Assembly: GCA_023853785.1 (NCBI GenBank)
Contig: JAJIRX010000019.1
Span: 124,001 to 188,000, forward strand
Direction: 5' to 3'
DNA: 64,000 bases
From: Psilocybe azurescens
Lineage: Eukaryota > Basidiomycota > Agaricomycetes > Agaricales > Agrocybaceae
The position numbers and the translations under genes are program-made. How positions within the stretch are numbered: position 1 is the stretch's first letter; every line of letters starts with the position of its first letter. Positions 1-11,718 of the stretch are shown one piece after another. The notes beneath the pieces were generated by a model. The model had not been told where the DNA came from and made no database searches. It saw only the letters and a program-made list of their open reading frames with translations.

Positions 1-2
1 CA

Positions 3-362
3 GCTGAATCCCTGAATGCCACTTATAGACACTCGAAGACCCGCCACAGCAAACACTGCGTTCTCCTTCCGGCTAGCTCTGGTATCGCGCCTCGCATTCG
101 ACTTCACGGGATCCTTTTTCGGGCCACCTTTTCGACATCGTCCTTCTCCGTCTTTATTCCTCCCACCTCTTACTCCATCCAAGGCAAATCTTCTCTGGAC
201 TGGCTGTCCCTCTCACTGTTATTTGCGACACTGCAGCGCGGTTCCTCTGAGCTCGCTCAAAACGTCGATATCGATCGCGCTTCGAAAGTCAAAGTGGCAT
301 CATCAGGTGCGTGCTCCTTTTTCTCCCAGGCCATCAGAAGCACACCTATAGATTTGCTTTGA
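3..362 (+). CDS. Partial reading frame at left edge, 3' end of an unknown gene
   Basis: A frame is open from the left edge (codons starting at base 3) to a TGA at 360-362, about 119 codons with no methionine. It has a moderately hydrophobic stretch (WLSLSLLFATLQ) and ends in PIDLL. A second overlapping frame (16-351) is also open, so chance openness in GC-moderate DNA is a real alternative. I recognise no family. If real, it is the last exon of a gene extending left of the window, on the same strand as the next gene and about 510 bases upstream of it. Low confidence. Confidence 0.22.
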   Translation, partial: AESLNATYRHSKTRHSKHCVLLPASSGIAPRIRLHGILFRATFSTSSFSVFIPPTSYSIQGKSSLDWLSLSLLFATLQRGSSELAQNVDIDRASKVKVASSGACSFFSQAIRSTPIDLL

Positions 363-872
363 TAGCCAGTATCGGAGTCTCTTCTATTGCGTTATATCTT
401 CCGATAACACAATCTCCCAGTGAGTGTTACGTCCTTCCTGGGACGCGCCGAATGCCTGTCTTCGATATTCTATAATCTGCTCACTGTTCCGTTGAGTTCA
501 GAATAGGCGGTTTATATTTGACTCGCATACGGAGTGAAGACCAAGGCGACGGTCTCGGAACAGCGAAGACAAAGCGGCTATTCATAGTAGGAGTGACTTC
601 AGGAGGATTATAGATTAGAAGTTGGGGATTGTCGGATACCGTTTTCCACTTGGTTTTAGGCCTCAGCTTAAGGTGAGTAAACGCTCTTTGTCACTTTATC
701 CTTGACCCATAAACATCGTGTCTCTTCCTGTGTGCTTCCGTGTGACGTTTGCACACCTTCATCTCTCACCCTTTACATATATATTTTGTTTTTGAAGATG
801 CTAATCGTGTCCTCGTTCCCCGCCATGCTTTAAGACCTTCCTCTTCCTCGTCTAACCCCTAACCCTCTCACG

Positions 873-2230
873 ATGGCCCGACTAAACATCTACTCCCGTC
901 TCGGCGTACCATCAGAACAGACATTCGATGCACCCCACAAATTCGTCACCTCACCTTTCTTCAAATACCCAATTTCGCTAGCCTCATTGCGGATTATCGT
1001 CTCCGTATACACGCTCGTTACCCTGCTGGTCACCCCTGATATGGAATGCGGTCAGATTGCACGATGCGCAAAGGTGTGTATTTCTATTTCATATGATGGC
1101 TATTTATATCGGACGGTGGTTTTTCATTTCATTTCTGTTGCCTCCTTCCTTGACGTTATTATCTGAACGAAGGTGTTCTTTAATCGATTCCTGAGAAATT
1201 TTTAATCTACTCTTCCCTATCGGACTGCATCACAGTTCTATTGCCTGCCTCCATTCATTGTCAAATCACCGTATTCGAAAAAACGCTGAACGCTGACTCT
1301 CCCCAATCTTTAATAGTTACTTCTCATATTTCACCTACCTAGCTTACATCGGGCTATGCGCCTACTATATCGCCTCAAGCACACAAACTGTCGCCTACGC
1401 ATTGCGATGGCGCAGGCTGGGCACAGGCGCAGAGTATCCTCTCCAACGATGGCCAAGGATACTGCAAGCTCTGCATGTTGTGCTGCACTCGTCTGTTGTT
1501 TCTTTTCGTACGTCCCATTCCCATTCGAAATATTCCGTGAACCTCCTGTGGGCTCTGAAAGAGCAGGGGCCAATATGGCCGATTCTGATGATAATTTTAT
1601 TTCTTTTTATAGCCATTTTGGTCACTATTGTCTTCTGGGCTCTCCTCTCCGATTCTACGACATTTGAATCTGCCTTTACGAGTATGTCGACTGCCTTCTT
1701 CCATCTACTCTTCACCCTACTTATTTAATAAACAGCGTGGTCGAACCTTTCCGTTCACGCATTTAACACCGCTTTCGCGCTTATTGAGATCTTCCTCACT
1801 AACTCGCCGCCTCCGCCATGGCTAACTCTTCCCATCACGGTACTGTTTCTTATAGGATACATGGGAGTGGCGTATATCACCCACGACACGCAGGGCTTCT
1901 ACAGTACGTCCCTGTCCTGCGGAGGGCCCCCTATCATCATGCTTATGCTTGCTAATAACACGCACAGCGTACTCCTTCCTCGATCCAAAGAAACAAGGCG
2001 CCAAGCTCGCGGCGTATATCATCGGCATCGCCGTCGCTCAGATCATCATCTTCAGCGTCGTCCGAGGGCTAATGGTCCTCCGCCAACGATGGGCGCAGAG
2101 GAACGACCGAGTGCTCCCTGATGTACCCGGTCCCCAGAATGGGAGTGGGGGCAGGCCGACGGTTAATATTGAAGACGACTGGGAGGAAGTGGAAAGTCCC
2201 ACTACGCCGAAGAAGGTTGAGCACGTATGA
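873..2230 (+). CDS. FAR-17a/AIG1-like multi-pass membrane protein
   Basis: Six exons can be joined at GT..AG sites: 873-1073, 1317-1507, 1613-1681, 1736-1903 and 1968-2230, with the first starting MARLNIYSRLGV. Exon 2 begins with the aromatic run SYFSYFTYLAYIG, followed by YPLQRWPRILQALHV, then VTIVFWALLSD, PPPPWLTLPITVLFLIGY and THDTQGFYTYSFLDPKKQG, and a last membrane segment near AAYIIGIAVAQIIIFSVVRG. This order of five to six membrane segments with the conserved TYSFLDP stretch is the pattern of fungal FAR-17a/AIG1-like proteins; the animal relatives AIG1 and ADTRP hydrolyse fatty-acid esters of hydroxy fatty acids, and the fungal role is not established. The tail is acidic and cytosolic-looking. 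Exon 1 needs one C removed from the C4 run at 1033-1036 to reach exon 2 in phase, after which it reads sensibly (VTLIWNAVRLHDAQ). The count of joined exons is five as listed; a further small exon is possible. Confidence 0.7.
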
Positions 2231-3046
2231 GATTCTGTGTGAACCGTATACGACTACGCTGCGTGTCTGTACTACATGTGTACGCTGCCGAGATAATTTT
2301 TGGTTCAAGGGACATTTTTTCGGTTTTGATTTTGAATGCCACTTCTTCGTGGACACTTGTATTTTTGCCTTCAACATATGCAGTGAGGCACTGTCCTACC
2401 GTACATCTTTCCCCCATTATTTCCACGTTCGATAATGCTCCAGATTTAAGATATTCTGAATGTACACCAAGTATTCTAATTCAACTAACCAGACATCAGA
2501 GGTGCCATAGTAATGCCATATTATTGCCTCTTGAGTGCAGTCAGAGTGCGGACGGGATCAAAACTTTTCAGAACGGGGCAGTTGCAGTTTGCCACCAACA
2601 GTTCTGAAGAGCTGACAGCTGTTGCACGCCCTGTGCCCGAGTGCCACCTACCCTGGGCTGCATGTTCTGATTCAGTTGTGCTTTGGTGTACTGGTGCTAC
2701 CTCTCGGGGTATATCTCGCTTTTGTCTTTCCTGGTTTCTCAAACGCATTTTAACGCGATTACTAGTTGCATTTAACGAAGAGCACTACTCCTTCAGGCTG
2801 TACCTGTCGTAAGCTAATCATTACTTCCCGCATGTTGACGAAGATTCCTAAATTAATGCATGTAATTAAAACATCCGCACCCATACCAAACTCCTCCCAA
2901 CCCATATCTATATCCACATCCACATCCACATCCCCTTCAGACTACACAAAATATTTACTCTAGACGCTGGGAGCTACCCTAGGTAGATGAGTTATGTTCT
3001 CTGTTTCCAGAATGTCAAAGGCGGACCGCTTCTGATTCTTACGCTC
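2231..3046. other. Gene-less interval with a short ATCCAC microsatellite
   Basis: I see no convincing coding exon here. The stretch holds the 3' flank of the FAR-17a-like gene and, at about 2911-2934, four tandem copies of the hexamer ATCCAC. It ends at the left terminal repeat of the next mobile element. Confidence 0.5.
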
Positions 3047-4799
3047 TAGGGGGCCCCAGGAGGTCAGAAATTCCGCCTTCCAAAAGGCAGATTTTCTGAC
3101 TCATTAAGGTGACAATTCCGCCACTGAGAGGCAGAAAGAAAGGGCGGAATGAGGTCGGAAATACATCCACGAAATTGAACGTTTCATACCCTTCCTTTTT
3201 GGGACTGACCGTTGTAAGGAGTGAAATTTCCGAGCTTTAGAGATAAAAAAGCTAAAGCAAATGTCTTATTATATGATGTAAAAAGTCAAAAAATCACAAC
3301 TCTATTGAAGGAAAGATAGACAGATTTTACCAATTTTATCACACTTAAAGTACAGAAAATTATGATCCAACATGCATGGAAATCATATTTATTAATGATA
3401 TAATGACTATGAGATCTGGTCTTCACAGATCATCAAGATACATATCAGGATCAAATGGTACTACAAATTAAACACCCAAAGAAAAACTGCAACAACCGGA
3501 AGCCAGAAGAACTTGCAAAGCAAAAGTGAGTAGAAGGAAAGCAAGATAGCACAATGACTTACATTTAATCTGTTGCATGTCAGCATTCCCCCGTCGCGCC
3601 CTTGTATGGCCGCCCCAGGCCACCGCCGCTCGTATTCACACATCACCATCCCTCCTCCAGCTTCTTCCACTTCCCCATCGGCATCATTTACATCGACTTC
3701 GGCGCTGTTTGAGAGTTTACCACGGAGGCGGAGTGTGAGTGCAAGTGCTGGTGCGGGCTCAATGATACATGGGAATGTGAATGGGAGTGTGAAAGGCACT
3801 GACAAGGAGAAAGAGAGTGACAAAGACATAGAGAGAGACAAAGAGAGACAACTTACACCGCGCAAGACAATGTTCCAGCTCAGCAGGGATGACGACAACG
3901 ATGATGATGACGACTTCGTCTGTTGAGGAAGGGTGCCACGGGCACAACACCACAACAAAGGCAAAGTCAAAGCCACTGCGTGACACTGACAGTATACCCT
4001 TCCGAGGATGAGGACGTGGACATCCTGTGCCCAGGCCTCCCGCCGCTGCTGCTGCACACGAAGGCGCCATCGTCGTTCGACCAGCTGGGCGTGCCGTTTG
4101 TTGGGCGGAGTGCGGGTGTGGGTGCAGGGGGCGCCCGGGTGGGAGAGCAGCAGGAGGTGGGGCAACAGGAGGCTACCCGTTCCTGAAGGTTGCTGCTCCT
4201 GTGAGGAGGAGCTAGTTGAGTGCAGGGGGAGGAGGTGGCGACAGCAAGGACAGCAGAGGGCCAGCAGCATGCATTGCTGCTGGGCTGGGAACTGTTGAGT
4301 GCAGCAGAGGCAGCAAGAACGGCACAGGCCCAGCAGCATCACATGCTGCTGGAAACTGAACTGTTGAGTAGGGAGGGAGACGATGGGGCTGGTGAGGACG
4401 ACGAAGGCCCTGTGGAAAATGGGCTATTATTGACGTGGAGCTTTTGCAGAGTTTGTGTAATAAATAAAGGATTTGCAAAAATGCAGAAATGTTGCGGAAA
4501 GGTACAGATAGAATATAGACTTTTTAGGCAGAATCACAACAGAATATCTTTTTGGACATAAATTTAACATGTGTACAAAATTTCCACTGTTTTTAGTTAG
4601 AATATGATGGCGAATTTCTCACCCGAAATGCAACCTTTCTCCTGAGCCATATTTCGTACCTTAAACGTACATTTTTGACATTCGGAATTTCAGCATTCAA
4701 TTCATCCATTTTTAGATTCAGGACTTTAGGGGCGGAAATATCCGTTTCAGACATTTAAGGGTGGTTAAAAATGGAATTTCCGGCCCGATGGGGCCCATA
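3047..4799. mobile_element. Non-autonomous TIR DNA element with captured GC-rich, exon-like interior
   Basis: The left end (3046-3078) and the reverse complement of the right end (4770-4800) match as CTAGGGGGCCCCA and CTATGGGCCCCA, then 8 unmatched bases, then GAAATTCC in both. TA dinucleotides sit at both outer edges (3047-3048 and 4798-4799), compatible with a TA target duplication as in Tc1/mariner-like elements. The arms (about 3180-3560 and 4430-4780) are AT-rich; the middle (about 3590-4300) is GC-rich. On the plus strand the middle reads like host exons: a serine-rich basic stretch from 3573 (PGHRRSYSHITIPPP) ending in an acidic run before a stop at 3926, then a second open segment 3923-4186 with SEDEDVDILCPGLPPLLLH. 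No transposase is visible. A long minus-strand frame (3461-4342) is leucine/cysteine-rich low complexity and looks like an antisense shadow. Best read as a Pack-type element; the donor gene is unknown. Confidence 0.55.
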
Positions 4800-5073
4800 G
4801 TGTACGCCGAACTATGACTATAAATTACGCCCAAATCATATCGAGCTCTAACCATTTCGTCAGTCGTCATGAGTGCATATTCCGATAGCATTCATATAAT
4901 TCATGCGAGGTCAGTTTTATATTTTCGGGCAGCTACAGATACCGCCGTTTTTGGTTTAATGATGATGATGCGTTAGCAGTCGGGAGAGCTTGGTCAGTAT
5001 ATTTGTCAAATCGGAATTCCATCTGTGTATCTGAGGGACGCATCTCAGCTCCTGGCAATTTTTCTGAATTCAG

Positions 5074-6315
5074 GTGCCCTGGGAGTCTTATCTGTTCAAG
5101 TTTGTGAGGACACTATCCCTGCCTTGTAAAGACTGCACATGCTCTAACATTCTGACCAACTGGTAGACCTCTATCGCCTCGCATTTGCCAAGGACCCGTT
5201 TTACTGCAAGCTCTTGTCTATGGAATATTCATATTGGAGACAGCACAGACAATCTTGGGGACCAGGTCCCTTTTTCAGAGCCTTGTGTATGAGTATACGG
5301 ACGCTCTATCGGCGGAGCAGGTTCGCGACCTCTGGTTTAACTTCCCCATCTTGGGTGGCATCGGTACGTTAATTGTCGACATTTCCAATCTCAAATCATC
5401 ACAAAAGTTTGAACATCGCCCGGAACGTAATCTTAAAAATGCTTAATATATTCAGTCACTGCCGTTGTACAATTATTTTATGCACGTCGTATTGTCATCC
5501 TCGGAAGCGATGGGTATGGAAAAATAGGTGGAATGATCATAATCTCCGTGAGCCAGAGCCTCGTTTCGTCTTTGATTGTGTTAATGCGTTGAACTGACAT
5601 TTAAATAAGCTATCCTTTTTCCAGTTTATCGCGGGTATCCTACTTGGTGTAAAAGTTCATCAGGTCGGATCGTTCCTTCGTTCTTGGCACATCATGGAAA
5701 GGCTGCTTTTTCAGGTTTGTTACCCCTGCTCAATTTTCCTTGTGTCCAAGAAACATGAAATTATCAGTCTAACGTCATATAATAGATGTTCAACGCGTTT
5801 GGCGTCGTTTGTGACGTCCTAATAGCCGCTTACATGACAGTTATTGTACGCAATAGCCATTAATATTCTAGTTGTAGCCAACATGCCCTCATTTAATCTC
5901 GTGTAGCTAACGCGCAGCAGTGCGGGGATGGAACGCACCCGGAAGTTCATTCGAAATATTGTACGACTAACGATCGAAACTGGCTCTCTCACAGGTACTG
6001 CACTTCTCATTTTTTTTGTCTTAAAAATTTTACTGAAACATCTCCTAACTTAAAGCCCTGGTTTCCGTTCTTAACATTGTGCTTAGTTGCATCCCGCAAC
6101 GAAGATACTCCTACTATCAGGTTTCAAACGCCGTGATTTCAAAATTATATGCCAACAGTGTGCTGGTAATATTGAACAGCAGAATGGAATTTACGGAGAA
6201 TGTAGAAAAAGAGGTACTATCGGATCTAAAGTTTGTCTCTGTAAATGTGCAGCAGAGCACAATTATATGCAGCACAAGTGTACTTCCCATTGAAAGGACG
6301 CTGAGTATTACGTAA
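5074..6315 (+). pseudogene. DUF6534-family membrane protein, first exon missing and one frameshift
   Basis: Joined exons 5074-5103, 5167-5359, 5456-5577, 5625-5714, 5786-5845, 5907-5994 and 6056-6315 give the run GVLSVQVYLYRLAFAKDPFY, then VYGIFILETAQTILGTRSLF, FNFPILGGI, VQLFYARRIVILG, FIAGILLGVKVHQVGS, MFNAFGVVCDVLIAAYMTVI, RTRKFIRNIVRLTIETGSLT and LYANSVLVILNSRME. This is the signature series of Agaricomycete DUF6534 proteins, which are seven-helix-like membrane proteins of unknown function. Splice sites are conventional, and a TGA-free frame runs to the stop at 6313-6315. Two defects are visible: a one-base loss near 5214-5218 between KLL and VYG, and no recognisable first exon between the TIR element (ends 4799) and 5074. 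The gene may be inactivated by the neighbouring element, or the frameshift may be a sequence error and exon 1 simply divergent. I call it a pseudogene with reservation. Confidence 0.7.
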
Positions 6316-8440
6316 GATATCAATAATGGCCTCAATGATCATTCGCCTTGGAATGTAGTAGAACGAGTAGGTAATTATTTGAATTACAAATGGTAGTGAA
6401 GAAGTTTCACAGAATGTAATTTTCTTGTCTCCTTGTGCCCCCTTAAGCTGTACTTAATAGAAATTTAGGCGCCATGCCTTTGGGTATCGTGGTATTTATG
6501 GCCACGCTGTGGATGAAAGTTTCAAGGAGTGGGCAGGTCACGACACCAGTGTATTGGGATTATGAATTGACGTATGTCAAAACGTCGAAAAGTTGTTCCG
6601 AAAATACCTATCATGCATCGACTTGGTGCAGACCGAACCAATACAACTTCGTAATATGTCGCCGTCTGCGCTATACATACATTGATTCATAAACGGCCTC
6701 ATGTTGAAGGGCTAGGCTTTACATACCATTTGATGAGTTAGCAATTCCCGTGCGCTGGCTGTCACGAGTACTATGTTTGCCAGATCCTTGAGGATGCTAT
6801 TGCGTTGATTCGTGTGTCAAGTGGTGGAGTGTTACTACTATTAGGCGCCGGTAGAACTACCTTACAAAGACTTCACACACCACTTGTCTTTCAACTGGGA
6901 GAGACTCTTAGAAACTTCAGGTGCCTATTATACTCAGTTTAATTATCTTATTTTGCGACTTCTTGTGTGCAAATTTAGGCCTAAGAGCCGCATTTCAACA
7001 GCGTGATCCTCTGCGGAACCTTGGTAATGGAGGCGCTATTTTTAACCTTTCTTCCTTACACGTGATTTATGTCGAGGCTTTCTAATGCCATGTCTATTCG
7101 TAGTAACTTCGATCTCTTTGATCTATACTTATGAATATGTCATGGATCGACACTCGAACCAGCGACGCTTCCGAGCCGAACAAATGAACGGAGTGTGATA
7201 ACACCGTTGCGTGGAAATTTTCCTCGTTCCTGATGTTGTGTGATTGCATTACATCCCTTTTGTCATTGAGCTCTTTACAAGATCAGCCCACGGGCCTTCG
7301 ATGAAGCGACACGCGATATACATCGTCCACTGTAATATCAGGCCACCACAACTCAGTCAGTGTACAAAAGCGAGTAGAATGGTCTTCAGGAGTATAGTCA
7401 GTTTTTGAACACATTCAAAATCAAAATCAAAATCATCCTGGTTTACGCGGGTCCGGAAAGGCAAAATGTGCCGAACCGACAGCAACTTGGTGACCCGGGT
7501 TTATCTAATTATATATCATAGAAGGTCAGAGTAGCAATGAAGACACCCTTAGTGACGATGTTTTATACGAGTTATGTCAACGGATCCTTGAGCAGCTGTT
7601 TGGGCATGTATTTTGCATTTATTCTTTTTTTTCATTGCATTTGGGAAGGGGCCACTTCTGAAGAGGTCTATCCCTGTCAACACGTTTTACTCGTACAACT
7701 GTATTTGGATTAATGTGTGCAACGCGGTCACAATGCTCTCTAAAAGATTGATCCACGAATTCGGAAAAGTCACGACGCGCTTTACCAATATCATCACATG
7801 ACAAGCGAGATGTTAAACGTGACCTATTATTCATCCAGGAACACTGCTTTTGCGACGCCGAGTTCAGTCAACGGTTCGTCTCTTCCCTATCATTCCAGCA
7901 TCAAGTTCGTTTTGTTTCCTCCATAGTCGGATCTATCAAAAGTCAATTGCATATGCCCATGTGTAATCCGGCGTTTGGACCCACATCTTATGCTGCACCG
8001 GCCAGAGTCGTCGGAACATGCCTCAAGCGTGTGTCTAGGTTCAGTTACTACGAAGCCTAAACAATGTACCAAACGGCCTGGAGGAACATAGAATATGCGG
8101 CAGTAGAATGTGACAATGAAGACCGCGCTGCACGGCCGGGAGCGCTAAAGTGGCAACTTGACTTGTACGTATGGAGTTCGACCAACCCCCGTGCCACGCT
8201 CACCGTGGTCGTAGAGAGGCCTTTCCAAAGGGTCCAATAGGATGCATTCATATGTTTATCGGCAGCCCACTCTGCATTCGGTGCTATACAGAAACTAGGA
8301 GATCGGACTATGTGTCAAAACATAGCGTCCCAAATTCAGCGGGTCTATTTTGAGAGACGAGCAGAACTGGTTCGCTTATGGCCTCGAAGTCCGCTACCGA
8401 ACCCATTACACGCTCACCTCCGTTTGTTCCTTGGCAGTCA
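6316..8440. other. Gene-less interval
   Basis: Several short open frames occur (for example 6474-6692) but none shows family motifs, conserved splice structure or coding character that I can support. The only distinct feature is a short TCAAAA repeat (about three units, 7415-7434). Confidence 0.45.
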
Positions 8441-8449
8441 TTTATAAGG
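8441..8449 (+). promoter_or_regulatory. TATA-like box of the ABC transporter gene
   Basis: TTTATAAGG lies 65-73 bases before the ATG at 8514, a usual distance for fungal TATA boxes. Inferred from position and sequence only. Confidence 0.35.
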
Positions 8450-8513
8450 CTCGCATCCGTTTCAGCACTAATACCCTACAGCACCACTTACACTACTGCT
8501 TGACGTACAAGTC

Positions 8514-11215
8514 ATGGCCACTTCCTCGTCGTATTCCTCGTCCTCGGCTCCTGGTGAAGTTGCCAATACACCGGGATCTGTCTTGAGCTTCAAACATCTC
8601 AGCTATGCAGTCAAGACGAAAACAGGGACAAAATATCTTATCGATGATGTTTCTGTCAATATCCGGGCTGGAGAATTACTGGCGCTCATGGTATGTCCTC
8701 GAGGAATATTCAATGACATGATTCTTAACACAATTATCTAAGGGACCATCTGGAGCAGGTAATACACATCTTTAATACCAGTTTATACGTCTAACATAGT
8801 TACAGGTAAAAGCACTCTACTCGACGTGATGGCGTTCAGAAAGACGCTGATGGAAGGTGGATCGGTGAGTCTGGTACACTGCCGTGGTGTACTCGTCTCA
8901 TAGCCCACGTCCAGATACACCTGAATGGTGAACCTTTGGGTCCCAGAATGATGCACAAAATCTCGACTTTCGTCGAACAAGAAGACGCATTATTGGGGGT
9001 TCTGACAGTTAGAGAATCTGTCACATATGCGCTTCGGCTCCAGTGCGTTCAAATTCTCTTCTTTTGGAATCAATTCTGATGCTCGACTTAGTCTACCGCT
9101 TTTACCTCGAAAGCAAGTGAACGAAAGGGTTAATCGCGTCCTGACCGCTCTCGGATTGAATACCTGTGCCGACCAAAAATTGGCACACCGATATCACGCG
9201 GGATCTCCGGTGGGCAAAAAGACGAGTAACTGCGGCTTGTGCGATGGTGACCTTCCCGTGCGTATTCCACCACTGTCTATTTCCTATTATATCTGTCGTA
9301 TGTCATGATTGACATTTATCTATCCATCAAAACATCTAGCCGAATCCTCTTCCTCGATGAAGTTACGTCAGGGGTGTGTGAAAGTCATGCTGTCTGTCGA
9401 GGGCGCTAGTCTTATCTTTTATCCTTCTAGTTGGACAGCACGTCGGCTCGCGAAGTGATGGCCTCCATTAGCACCCTTTCTAAGGCAGAGGGTATGATCG
9501 TCATCGCGTCTATCCATCAACCATCGCTCGAAACCTTGGCTCAGTTCACGAACGTGATGTTCCTTGCTTCTGGGAAGACATGTTATCTGGGACGCGTCGA
9601 TGAACTCGACTCGTTTTTCGAAAAATTTGGGCATCCTGTAGAGCGTTTCGTGAGTGCTATTACTTCAGACCCTTATGTCGTTTTCTAACCTTTATCACGG
9701 TTATAGAGCTCTCCTTCAGATCACGCCATGAACTTTTTAAATAGCGACTTCGCCGGAAGCTCGAAAGGTGTCGACCAATTCCGTGAATTCTACCTGTCTC
9801 AGCCATCGTCGATGGTCTCCGATTCCGAGAAAATGCCATCAGGTCAACCCATCGAAGACGATTCCAAGCTTTACGGAAAGGCGGCTCCGCTGGCAACACT
9901 ATTCTGGAATACGGCTGTTCTCTCGGAACGGACAGCTCTGAACTATTTGCGCAATTTGCTGGCATATGGTGTTCGGATCGGCATGTACGGTGGCATGGGA
10001 CTTATGCTTGCGTGAGTATTATCGTGCGTATTTGGTTAGACGATCTTTGTCTGACATTTTCTCTTTGATTGTTTTCAGCACGATTTGGATCAGACTCGGG
10101 CATTCAGACTCGATTATCAACGATCGCCTTTCTGTTCACTTCTACAGTGTGGCTTTCTTGGGTTTCGTAAGTAATTGACTCGATCTTCACTCTATCTACG
10201 CTCATCCTGAGTAGATGTCAGTCGCTGGTATTCCCTCCTGTGAGTAAAAATACATGCTTGGTCCTCCAGACCTTAGTCTGACTAGCATCCCGTAGTCCTG
10301 GAAGAGCGCGCAGTGTATTATCGCGAATCAAAGAACGGCTTATACTCTACTCTTCCTTTCTTACTCTCAAATACTCTCGTTAACATCCCATTCCTCTTTG
10401 CGTCTACAATTATCTTTACGGTTATATGCTATTGGGCGATCGTAGGTCCTTCATATATTACTGAGTTCCATCGCTAATTAGCTTCGACAGGGTTTGCATC
10501 CCGGAGCCGCACCCTTTTCCGTTTCGTTATATACCTGTTTTTGGCCATCTTCGCAGCTGAGAGCCAGGCACTTGTCGTTGCTTCCCTCTTGCCTATATTC
10601 GTCGCTGCTCTTGCCGTAAGCTCTTTGTGCGTATTTTTCCCAATTTTATTTTCTTCGCTATATATTGACGTCATTGAACAGCATGAATGGGTTCTGGATG
10701 AGTGTCGGTGGTTATTTGTAAGTTTACACTGAGATTTTTGTCGTCTTCTATTCACAATACTAATCCTTTTCTGATCTCCTCTAGCATCAAAGCTCGCTCT
10801 CTTCCAAGGTTCTGGTTCTTCAGTTTCCACTTTATGGATTACCAGAAATACGCTTTCGAACTCATGACCAATGCGAGTATTTCTTTGTAATCGTACCTCT
10901 CTGGTAGACGATAGCTGACGGTCCTTATCGTTCAGTCCGACCTCAGAGGCCTTACGTTCACATGCGAGACCATTATCAACGGTACCTGTGCTTGCTCATA
11001 CCCCTCCTCAACACCCGATTCGTGCACCGTCTCCGGCCAAGATGTATTAAACTATCTTGATATTGGCCACATCACGGATAAAAAGTGGATTGGGATCCTT
11101 GTTTCAATTGTGATTCTCTATAGGCTTGCGTACGTCTGTTCATTCATCTATCTGGATGCTTGTTCTAATCTTGGTGTATAGGCTTTTCTTAGCTCTGAAG
11201 ACTCGATCTGGTTGA
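8514..11215 (+). CDS. ABCG (WHITE-type) half-transporter
   Basis: The nucleotide-binding domain comes first and the membrane domain second, as in ABCG half-transporters. Visible in order: Walker A split over three exons (GPSGAGKSTLLD, including a 16-base micro-exon at 8743-8758), the Q-loop region (FVEQEDALLGVLTVRES), the signature segment (ISGGQ, about 9206-9215), Walker B and D-loop (RILFLDEVTSGLDSTSA) and the H-loop (IASIHQPS). The membrane half includes TALNYLRNLLAYGVRIGM, ERAVYYRESKNGLYS, FLAIFAAESQALVVASLLP and a cysteine-rich lumenal loop (TCETIINGTCACS). The stop is at 11213-11215. ABCG proteins move lipids, sterols or drugs across membranes; the substrate cannot be told. Three one-base losses interrupt it, all in homopolymers: A5 at 9175-9179, A5 at 9216-9220 and T4 at 10515-10518. 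A further phase problem occurs near 10615-10690. Restoring each run by one base gives the expected motifs, so I treat the gene as probably intact. It would be about 600 residues, near the family length. Confidence 0.8.
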
Positions 11216-11718
11216 GGACTTGATCTTTTTATATATGAGATACCCTATATACATTACAGCTCACTATAATGATCAAATTGGCATGTATCATGATACTTCT
11301 ACGAACAATTACTTTTTGACTGCGAGGCTTGAGCTCTTGAGCTTCTGACATGGGGCGACGACTCTGGGTCCTGAAAATAGATCATGTCAAGATCATGTCC
11401 TCTAGTTTGAAGTTCAAAGCTTCTGAACCTCGAGAGTCGTTTGCTCCACCTTCGATGATGGGGCTAAATTATAAGTATTCGAGTGGCAACTGAACTACTA
11501 GCTCTGAATGAAATAAGTCGGTCTTTGTCTTCAAGGTCACTCGCAGATCGATAACTTGAATACAGGACCATATTACTCCAAATGCATATTCATCGGCTGT
11601 ATATTTAATGGGTTTGATCTTTCAGCTATGCAAAATCACAGAATATTGAAGAGGAATTGACTTGGAATCGAGCATTTTCTTTACCCTTAGAAAATTCGTG
11701 AAGATACAGCTTGCTTTA

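Noticed and set aside
3461..4342. 293-residue minus-strand ORF
   Set aside because: Leucine/cysteine/serine low complexity opposite plus-strand coding-like segments; it crosses both AT-rich and GC-rich parts of the TIR element and shows no family motif.
7140..7190. tRNA-like B box on the minus strand (GGTTCGAGTGT)
   Set aside because: The bases after the loop do not pair with the T-stem, and no D-arm, anticodon arm or acceptor stem could be built around it.
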